From contig MNCI01023335.1 of NCBI GenBank assembly GCA_015680685.1, positions 68,720 to 90,670 of the forward strand: a stretch of DNA of 21,951 nt. The letters run 5' to 3'. The notes beneath the pieces were generated by a model. It had not been told where the DNA came from and made no database searches. It worked only from the letters and a program-made list of their open reading frames with translations. This document shows, piece after piece, positions 9,554 to 17,639 of the stretch (the first letter of the stretch is position 1; each line of letters starts with the position of its first letter). Origin of the DNA: Gnetum montanum. Its lineage: Eukaryota > Streptophyta > Gnetopsida > Gnetales > Gnetaceae. Both the position numbers and the translations under genes were made by a program.

Positions 9554-9593
9554 GAGGCCTTGTCGATGCAATGCAAAAATACTATATATATAT
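9554..9593 (+). promoter_or_regulatory. Single U3-like motif followed by a TATA-like TA run
   Basis: GAGGCCTTGTCGATGCA at 9554-9570 matches the repeated motif found four times upstream of the TATA box at 13266. Here too an alternating TA sequence (about 9583-9593) follows about 13 bases later. The pairing of motif and TATA suggests a diverged promoter of the same family, but there is only one motif copy and no LTR ends were found. Confidence 0.3.
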
Positions 9594-10047
9594 CACTGGA
9601 TAATTTGGAATTTTTTGCAATTTCGCATAACACACAGGGTATTTTTCTAATTTTTCAAAGCCCAAAAACCTTCCAGAGCTCATAACTTTCAAACCTTTTG
9701 TCCAAATCACTCCGTTTTTTGATCCTACACTTACCAAAGGTAAGATCTTTATCATGGGGGCCACAAACCTTAGGGTTTCCAATGAAATTTTTAAAATTTT
9801 TTCTAACTCCCCCAAGGGTTAGCAAACTTAACAACATAAAAATATCAACTCTTTCAATAGTTAACCCTTTCAACAACCTCTGGGATAATTTATCAATGAT
9901 AATACGTAAATAAAAATAACAATGGAGTTAATTAAATTATCCATAATCATAGCTTAGCCAAGTGTAACTATCCCCAAGAGTTAATCTATCCCAATTGTTT
10001 TAAGGTTACACAATGATTGCTAATCCATGGTCTTATTGTGTTTATAG

Positions 10048-12960
10048 ATGGCACCCAAACAAAAGCGTCTATAGGAAGGAGAACCCTTACAACCATGGGA
10101 AAAACGACCTAGAGCTAGAAGGGACTAGTGGGAACAAGGCCAAGAAAAACAAGAGGTGACCCATGCAATGGACCCTCTTTGTTAGGAATCTAAAGTGGAA
10201 TCTGTACGATAGATTCCAAAGGAAGAAGTGCCTACCAAAAAATCCCAACAAGGAGAAGCACCTAGACCTATGCAAAGGTTGAGGTCACTTTAACTCAAGC
10301 CTACCTAGAAATCATCAAGTCCCGAGAAATCCAAAGATTAGTTCTTCAAGAGATAAACTTTAGGTCATTTTTGGAAAAAGCTCCAAAGGATGTTAGAACA
10401 CAATTGCAAACCTCTCCCATGTGGCCAATCATTAGGACCAGTGGGGAATGGTACATGGGAGAGACCTATCTCTTCTAGAATAGCTGAAGGCCAAGGTCCA
10501 TTGTAAAAATCAAGAACATTCAAGTTTCCTATTCGATGGAAGCTATTGCATAGGCACTAGGGTTGCCAAACATTGGAACAGAGTTGGTGAAAATATCAAA
10601 AAAGATGATCTTGAGCAAAAAGGAAATGGAGCCAGTGATGCTACAAGGTGGATTGTAAGGAGTATGGTGCGCTCACATCGGCAGAGCAAATTTATTTCAA
10701 GATTGCAACCTATTACCTCAATCCAACGATGAGGTCAAGTAAGGTGACTACTTTCTCCATTCGAGCATGCACTGCTCTAAGTAGGAAATTTCCCATTAAC
10801 CTTCCATAGTTAATTTATTTGTAGATTGAAAAGTGATTCAAGGAGAATAAATGTGGAAGGAAGAACCTGCCCTTTCTATGCCTTATAAGAAAAATTTGCA
10901 AGAAGGAAGGTATTTTTCTCTATTCAAATGATACTCTTAGGCATGCTCCCTTGGCCTCATGGGTGGAAATCATGAAGGATAAGATGCCAACAACCACTCA
11001 AGAAGAGGAGTTGTCACCACCACCACCCACTCAAGAGACAATAGTAGAGGCCTATGTAGTCCTTGAGTGTTTGCAACAAATCTGAGAATGGCTCTTGAGT
11101 GAACAAGAGAAACAAGCAGGAACAAGTGGGGTGGATCCATCTATGTATTAATTAGCAATGAGTTACCGTAATGAGGTGGCTTGAATAGTTAGCTAGATGG
11201 AGAGAGGTGGTTCCATTTTCTCTACCCAAAGAACGTAATTACCTTTGAGGTTGGATCCCAATGCTTGAGAGGTGATGGTGTCATTAGCAACACATCATGT
11301 ATTTCCAAAAATCTCTAGGAATGCTACCACTTTCTCGATGTAGTTGGAGGAAGGTTAAGAGGCAACTATCCTGGTGATGGAGCACCAAGGGTAGGAGACA
11401 ATGGTAGAGGTGGTAGCTAACCATGTAGTTGAAGCATTGAATGCATCCATGACATTTGTACTAAATGTATCTACACTACAAGACATGCAGATGTCCATAG
11501 GCATGGTTAGTGGAAAATTGAATGTAGCCCAATATAAATAGTTGTTGGAACGACTGGTAAGAACTAGAAAATGGACTTTGAACAACTTTGATCTACTAGA
11601 GAACATTACCACAACCTAGTTAGAGCTCCTGAATGCAAGGGGTAGATGCATCATTTTGGAAGGACAAATAGAAATAACCCAAGAGAAAAATCAATGCTTG
11701 GCCATAGAGCTTGCTAAACTTCATGCCCAACTTGTAGAACAAACAATCCTCAGCTTAGCAATGATAAGAGATGAAGCTATCAAATGGCTTTAAGAATGAT
11801 TTCAAAAGGTTGAGGAGGAAGCAGTAATGGCCATCTTCAAATAGTCCATGGCAGAAGCTGAAACACACTGAATCAAAAAGGACTTGAATCAGATGCACTA
11901 GGAGAATGAAGCATTGACTGTGCAAAATCATTTCCTACAAACTGTTGATGCTCAAAGAGATCAAATCCAAGAGTTCATCCATCAACAGTAGGATAAGCTT
12001 GCTAGGGTCAACAATAAATTGAGGAAATTAACCACAAAGAACCATAATCTATCAATAGAGGAGATATGCACCTTGTGAAAAAAGTTTGCCATTTAGATCA
12101 CCGCCTGGAAGAACGAAGCTCTCAAATTTAAGAGAGTGAAAAATTACTACAGAGACTAGGTTGGCTTGCAAAAGGAAATTAATAAAAAAGAAATCCAAAT
12201 GACAAAGGCTAAAGTAAATGAAGCTCTCCAGCAACTCCAGCAAGGAAGAGAGATGTGGCAGCCCATCCTTGATGGGATTGATGCCTACAACAAAGCAGAG
12301 ATCCACTTGAAGGAGTTGTAGAGTGAAGAAATGATAGAGTATATAGAGTTGGACAATCTCCATTCTACAAACTTGATAATGTTGATAGTTGAATGGTTGT
12401 GGTTAGAATTGGAGAAATAAGTGGCTAGCTCATATCTACTATACAAGGTCAAGTTCGAACACCACAAGGACACCAAGCAAAAGCTTGGGATTGCTAATGC
12501 TAAATTGAATGTTCTCAAAGGATGATTCACAGATCAATGATCCATCACTAAGGACCTAGCTAGATGGATGAATAACTACTAGGAGTTGAAGAACACAGCG
12601 TGAGTGTTTGACATTGAACAAAAATAGTCCACTGCCTAGTTTGTTAATGTTAAGGAGTTGTTTCTAGTGATTCTATTTCCTTAGGATGTGCTACTAGACA
12701 GTGCATGATCTTAGGAGTAAGAAGGAAAAAATGAGAGCACTACTGGATGCTTTCCACCTCCCACTTGAAGTTACAGTAGCATCAGGACAATAATAGTTGC
12801 CTTAAACACCATTAGTGCATGAAGTTGGTGAGGGTCCCTTGGAGGCTCAAGAACCATCACCGCCTAGGACTATTTGATCTTCTTCAACAAGCTTCACACC
12901 ATCAAGGAATGTGTTGTCCAATTTTTTAAGAGTTGTATCATGGTGTTTAATTTTGTGTCT
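10048..12960 (+). pseudogene. Env-position ORF relic of an Athila-type element: plant-transposon-protein-like domain plus coiled coil
   Basis: The frame opens with Met-Ala-Pro-Lys-Gln-Lys-Arg at 10048 and has a basic, Glu/Gln-rich N-terminus. It shifts near 10260, then back near 10660, and stays in one frame to about 12730. The middle part (about 10262-10960) contains a Glu-Trp-Tyr segment, Gln-Val-Ser-Tyr-Ser-Met-Glu-Ala-Ile-Ala and Ala-Leu-Gly-Leu-Pro. It ends in Leu-Pro-Phe-Leu-Cys-Leu-Ile-Arg-Lys-Ile-Cys-Lys-Lys-Glu-Gly. That layout resembles the putative plant transposon protein domain of Athila-group env-like ORFs (which usually ends in a Leu-Pro-Phe-Pro-Ser-Leu-Ile ... Leu-Cys ... Gly-Val pattern). 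Prolines follow, then long Glu/Lys/Gln/Leu-rich coiled-coil-like stretches (about 11400-12530). No convincing membrane segment was seen. About 40 in-frame stops, mostly TAG, but only two clear frameshifts. The true C-terminus is unknown. Confidence 0.6.
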
Positions 12961-13108
12961 TGAACACCATCATTTTTGTAATGTGTTGATTCATACACCT
13001 GGGCACTCATTTTGTTAAAGGCAGTTAGTTATTTTGTTGAAGAAAAGTCAATCAATAATCTCATACCTTCCTAATTTTGTAAAAGAACTTAAGGATGAGT
13101 TTTCATTT

Positions 13109-13119
13109 AGTTGTGGGGG
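13109..13119 (+). other. Polypurine tract preceding the probable 3' LTR
   Basis: AGTTGTGGGGG, followed by TA and then TGATGAGTCATTG, a TG that would start the LTR at 13122. The core is identical to 7816-7826. Confidence 0.6.
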
Positions 13120-13152
13120 TATGATGAGTCATTGTTGGTTGGTTACATCAAT

Positions 13153-13248
13153 GAGGCCTCATTGATGTAGTTGACTGCATCGATAAGGCCTCATCGATGA
13201 GGCCCCGTCGATGCATCTTACCCTACATTGAAGAGGCCCCATCGACAC
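13153..13248 (+). promoter_or_regulatory. Four-copy GAGGCCYYRTYGATG motif array upstream of the LTR TATA box
   Basis: The copies are at 13153-13169, 13185-13199, 13199-13215 and 13233-13248. Each joins a GGCC core to an ATCGAT/GTCGATG half that is nearly palindromic. The array ends 18 bases before the TATA box, where LTR enhancer repeats are usually found. A single related copy is at 9554-9570. The factor that would bind it is unknown. Confidence 0.5.
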
Positions 13249-13265
13249 AGTGTTTGTTTATTGCC

Positions 13266-13273
13266 TATAAATA
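13266..13273 (+). promoter_or_regulatory. TATA box of the probable 3' LTR
   Basis: TATAAATA in the context GCCTATAAATACG, about 145 bases into the LTR and just after the GAGGCC motif array. Transcription would start at about 13296. Confidence 0.55.
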
Positions 13274-13443
13274 CGTGCCCTCTAGCCACATTTATGTTAA
13301 TCTAGATTTCAGTAGCAACAAAGATCTTGCATTTTTTCCATTCAAAAGTTAGAATTTTTTCCTTGAGTGCATATAGTAGGAGTCATTGAGTGTACGAATC
13401 TTTATTCAAGCATTGTTGTACCTAAGCATAACAGTGTGTGCAG

Positions 13444-13556
13444 AAATAAAAAAAAGCTTTTTGATAAACTTTGTAGCGCTTTGGATAGATTAGCTCTTTN
13501 AAATAAAAACAAGCTTTTTGATAAACTTTGTAGCGCTTTGGATAGATTAGCTCTTT
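13444..13556. repeat. 56-bp duplication flanking a single N (probable assembly artefact)
   Basis: Bases 13444-13499 match 13501-13556 at an offset of 57 with one mismatch (A at 13453, C at 13510), and the N at 13500 lies exactly between them. This mirrors the situation at 1017-1164 and suggests that contig ends were joined with one N instead of being merged. The apparent 74-codon ORF across the N (13367-13591) is a by-product. Confidence 0.8.
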
Positions 13557-13800
13557 TATTTATGCATTTAATGTTTTCAATTATTTATTAATTATTCTCA
13601 AATATTTCACAAATATTTTTTAGCAATTGAGTTAATGAGGTTATTAAGCTAGATAGATTAAATACATAAGTACGACTACTTCAAGTGTAACACATATTCA
13701 CTTGGTAATCCCAGCAGCATTATTGCTTGGTACACCTAGTAGTGTAGTGCTTGGTCACCCAACAGTGGATACATGGGTTTAGGATATGTATGGAAAGTAG

Positions 13801-14104
13801 GAATGAATACTTATGTTAGGATTAGTTAAATGATTAGTAAATTAGTTAATTTAGATTAGTTAATCAAATTAATTTTATTCATATTTGAGCACTGATCTAT
13901 AAAACATAAAAAATGATAAAAATCAAATACCTCAGTTACACTTAACCATTCCATGAACATCACAAGTGTAATTGGGAAGATAACGATTGAACTTAAGGCT
14001 AGATTCACTTCCTAAAGGGCTAGCGCACTAGAAAAAATGAAGTCCACAAAACATTGACTAGATCACATGTGAATGCTTTGTGATTTGTATGATTAGATGT
14101 AGGG
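13801..14104. other. AT-rich spacer between the LTR and the second env-region fragment
   Basis: Nothing coding is visible. TTAGTTAAT-type words recur at 13825-13870. It does not resemble the portion of the first env-region copy that would be expected upstream of 14105, so a junction lies close to 14105. Confidence 0.4.
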
Positions 14105-14860
14105 GTACCTTGCTGCTCATCACTAGGGTAATCATTCCTTAAATCTTTGAGAATGCAGTAGCTTTCTCTATAATACTAGAAGAAGGGGAATGTGTAATAG
14201 TCTTGGTCATAACACATAAGGGCTAGGAGATCATAGCAAAGGTAGTTGTAGATCAAATTGGAGAAGCTTTGAGTGTGCCTACAACATTTATTATTGATAT
14301 TACTATAATGAGACATTTTAATATTTGTAGAAGCTATAAGAAAAGGAATGAGTACAACATAATATGAGGAAGTACTTGAGTAACTAGCTAGAATTAGATA
14401 ACCAATTCTAGAGATCTTTGATTTTCCAAAAAACATTTTAGCCACCTAATCACAATTGTTAGAGACAAGGGACAAGCTCCTAATTACACAAGTGTAACTT
14501 AAGAAGGCCACTACTAGCAATCAATGGTTGGTAGCAATGGCATGGAACTAAGAGCTTACTTATTAGATTCATTCATTCTTGAGGCTAAGCTTACCAGAGA
14601 TGAAGCTTTCCAACAACTTTAGTAGAGAATTGAAGAGGCTGAGAATGCTAAAGAAATTATTATCTTTGATGCATTACTATTTGAAGTAATGATGAACTCT
14701 ACTAGTGATGACCTTCAACACATGCACAAGAAGAATCTCATCCTTATTCGGAAGAACCAATGCTTGTGGAAAGCTGAGTAGTAGAAGGAACAATTGCTTA
14801 AATATATCTATCAGTAGTAGGAATAGCTTACCAAGGTGAACTAGGATGCTAGGAGAAATG
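14105..14860 (+). pseudogene. Second, diverged copy of the env-region coiled-coil segment
   Basis: This stretch aligns collinearly with about 11275-12011 of the relic at 10048-12960, at an offset near 2830. Matching landmarks include GAATGC...CTTTCTC (about 11320 and 14152), AGAGATGAAGCT (about 11768 and 14598), CAATGCTTG (about 11692) and the block ending TAGGATAAGCTTGCTAGGGTCAAC against TAGGAATAGCTTACCAAGGTGAAC. By eye the two are roughly 60-65 percent identical, with small indels. Only this central portion is present; the N-terminal domain and the rest of the C-terminal region are missing. It is in the same orientation and even more broken by stops. It is best explained as a fragment of another, older member of the same family lying next to the first. 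Confidence 0.6.
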
Positions 14861-16900
14861 TTACACCTAAAAAATTTGGTCACTGGAAAATTGAAAATCC
14901 CAAGTGTGAAACAATGTTAGCCTTGGATCCCAATGACCTCAAAGAAAGAGGATTCAAGGTGCCTTGGACAATCTTGTTGATCACTTAGGGACTAAAAAGT
15001 ATAAACTAGGGTTAAAAAATGTAAAATATTGCAAATCTGATCTAGGAAATAAATGCATAAAATAGAACCATAATAACTTTGCATAGCAAATGAACTATGA
15101 ATTTTATTACAAGGAAAATATTGTAAATAAAAAAAGTTTAGAATGTGTACAGATGGTGCCTGGATGCACAAGGGGTTTGCCTTGTTGGAGTTTGAAGCTT
15201 GTTGAAGTTGGTAGTCTTGCACATCACGGTTAGCACCATGATCTATGTACTCCCCAACTTCCAAAGTTGTAACTCATTATAGGTTTTCCTCACAAATTTG
15301 CAGCATTGGTAAGGTATGTGAAGGACTTTTGTCATAAAAGGGGTATCATGTTGGGAGTCTTAATGCCTAGGTAGTCCAGCATTGCTCCAAAAAGTCTCAC
15401 ACAAGCCTCAAGGTTATAAGTGTTTTGAATGGTCGAAGGTTCCATGTGTAATAATTACCAAAAGCTTTGTGTTTGCTCTTAATTCAAAAGCCTAGGAATT
15501 GAAAAGTGGTTGAGCCTCAAAACCTCTTCTAAATTGGCTTTTATAGGTTACATGGTTGCTAAATTTTTACTATAAATTTCTACCATGATTATTGACAGAA
15601 TGGTGTCATGTGTAGGTGTGGCAGGTGTTTGATTCTAGTGTAGCTACTATTTGTGGCAAGTTTTGATACCCTTAAGGTACCAAAACCATGCTAGTTAACA
15701 AAAATAGTAAATATAATTTTCATTCATACTAGCTTCCCCCATCCACATTAGTCTTCCAAATCAATGGCTCCTTCCTTTATGTGTTTGGAGCCATTGATTT
15801 GTCTTTCGGTCTTCATCGACCTTTCGGATTCTTGGAAGTTTGCTTCTCCATTTTTTGTGTGGGGCAAAACCTTCATTGGGTTTCATTTCCAAGTTTAGGT
15901 TTTGATTTGGTTTTCTCATTGAATGAGATGTGTTACATTCAATAGACTTGGTGGATTATGACGAAGGAAACGTCTTATGGCCATAACACATGAGTATCAA
16001 ACATAGGTCATCATTGCTGTTCAAGGTAAGGAAGGTTAGAATTAGGCCAACGGGGTTGGGCTTAATTGAGGGTAAAATATGTGATCAAGCACTTTTGGTA
16101 TGGTAGAACAAGATAACTAAATCTTGCACATCAAGGTCATGTGGTAACTTACTTCCATGATGAGTTACACCTTTGCTATCACTCTAGGATTCATCTTGCA
16201 AGCACAACTCTAAGAGGACAAGAAAACAAAATAAACAAAGCATGTTGTTACATGATAATGCATAAGGTCATATAAGATAACTAGAAAACCAGGTCATCAT
16301 ACATTACTATTGTTACAAAGCTTTATAGTTCATTTATTGTGCTAAATAGAGAGAGAGAGGTAGAGTAAGTAGGCTTGCTTGTTGTAGACAATCAAAGTTA
16401 TCAACATTGGTCATTCATTGCAACTTGTCAAAAATGATAAATAACATTGCAAGAAAACACGTAAGTGTTAGGTATAATTAGGATGATGTGATGGGTTCAA
16501 TGTTGCATAACATGGGTTAGATGTTATCATTAGTAGATTAAAGTTTTTGTGAGGAACTTGATTTCAAGTGCTTTCTCCTCACCATCATGGTCTAGATGGG
16601 AACTTTGACTAAGGGACCCTCTGTGATGTTTCTAGCTTCAAGGTCAATGGTCATCAAGCTAATATAGGATCTTATGGGTGTATAGTAAAATGGTTTCAGA
16701 GGCTTAGGCCAACTTGATCTAACAACATCATGAGAAGGGTTCCATATAGGCTTTGAGGCTAGTCAAATTTGCTCCCTTATCCTCCTAGCTCAATCCTACA
16801 TGTTAACGTAAGCACATCAAGTAGCACCTATGTAATAAAATTATTAGATAATACCAAAATAATGTAAAATACTCTAGGAATAATTTATGGATAAGCCAAA
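14861..16900. other. Unassigned AT-rich spacer
   Basis: No gene is recognised. A 90-codon minus-strand frame (15264-14992) lies about 280 bases downstream of a minus-strand CTATAAAAG (15546-15538), with a minus-strand AATAAAATTC at about 15105. This is promoter-, frame- and polyadenylation-like, but it matches nothing I know and may be a decayed LTR. It also holds two hairpins (15660-15686 and 15757-15801) and a GA run at 16349-16362. Confidence 0.35.
15757..15801. repeat. Perfect 15-bp inverted repeat with 15-base loop
   Basis: CAAATCAATGGCTCC at 15757-15771 and its exact reverse complement at 15787-15801, separated by 15 bases. A smaller 11-bp near-perfect stem with a 5-base loop lies about 100 bases upstream (15660-15686). 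It could be a MITE remnant or chance; no target-site duplication was evident. Confidence 0.75.
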
Positions 16901-16979
16901 ACATGTTTTATTAATGTTCACATAGGGTTTAAACAAGGCTACTAAAGGTTACAAGAGGTATGCTAAAACAAGTGGGATG

Positions 16980-17400
16980 AAACAAAGGCCAAATAAGGTC
17001 AAATGAAGGCCAAATGATGGTAGAATGGAGCCAAATGAAGGATACGTGATGGTTACACTCCATTCAATGATGTTGTTTAAGAGTAGAACATGATCAACAT
17101 AGGCCATATAAGGAGATTTAAGATGGATAAAGTGCATCAAACACTAAAAAGCATGAAATGAAGCTAAACAAGGGCCAAATGATGGTCAAATATGGTTAAG
17201 TTATGACCAAATGATGGTTGAGCCCATCAAATGACATAGAACAAGGTCAATCAAGGTCATACCAAGGTGAAACGACATGGATGGATGTCAAGTCATGTCA
17301 ATCAAGGTTAAATGATGTTACATGATAGAAACATTTGGTGGGACAGGGCCCAAATGATGCTAAAATGATGAAAATTAAACCAAATGAACCAAATGATCAA
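16980..17400 (+). repeat. Degenerate CAAATGATGG-rich tract
   Basis: The word CAAATGA, often extended to CCAAATGATGGT, occurs about ten times with irregular spacing among AAGGTCAA words, all in the same orientation. It looks like an old short tandem repeat scrambled by mutation. Nothing coding. Confidence 0.6.
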
Positions 17401-17553
17401 TCAATAAAGGCCAACAATTCTTAGAAAGGTCACAACAAGTCAAAACAACATGCAATAGGGCCAAACAAGTCAAGCTGGGAAACATGTGGTAAAAGATGGT
17501 TAATACTAGTCAATTAGGGTTAGATTTTGCCAATTTTAGGATTTAGTAGGCCA

Positions 17554-17573
17554 TGGTATCAGGCTACAAGGTT
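17554..17573 (+). other. tRNA-iMet-like primer-binding site with one missing base
   Basis: TGGTATCAGGCTACAAGGTT resembles the common plant LTR primer site that begins TGGTATCAGAGC, with an A missing after CAG. It directly follows CCA, as an LTR end would. No other LTR feature upstream could be confirmed, so chance is possible. Confidence 0.3.
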
Positions 17574-17639
17574 GATAGGTGAGTTTGGGCTCTTAAAGCT
17601 ATTATAAGGTTGTTTAAGGCCGAAAATGAGGCTTTATTT

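Larger units (their letters stand above)
7829..10047. other. Non-coding spacer between pol and the env-position ORF
   Basis: This is 2.2 kb of AT-rich DNA with no recognisable coding sequence in any frame. It holds a three-unit tandem repeat (8463-8722), a CT-rich tract (8798-8842), and near the end a single motif resembling the 3' LTR enhancer repeat followed by an alternating TA TATA-like run (9554-9593). Athila-group elements commonly have long untranslated stretches around the env-like gene. Alternatively this could contain a strongly diverged LTR beginning after the polypurine tract at 7816. Confidence 0.5.
13122..13800 (+). mobile_element. Probable 3' LTR of the central Athila-like element (right end uncertain)
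   Basis: It starts with TG directly after a polypurine tract, as LTRs do, and carries a promoter-like arrangement: four copies of a GAGGCC...CGATG motif (13153-13248) and a TATA box at 13266-13273. The expected U5 end (CA) cannot be fixed, because no 5' LTR partner is in the window and the segment contains an N with duplicated flanks (13444-13556). The remainder has direct repeats of a TTGGTMAYCC type word near 13700-13760. The assignment rests on position and promoter structure. Confidence 0.5.

Noticed and set aside
13367-13591. ORF of 74 codons spanning the N at 13500
   Set aside because: It exists only because of the duplicated flanks and contains an undefined residue.
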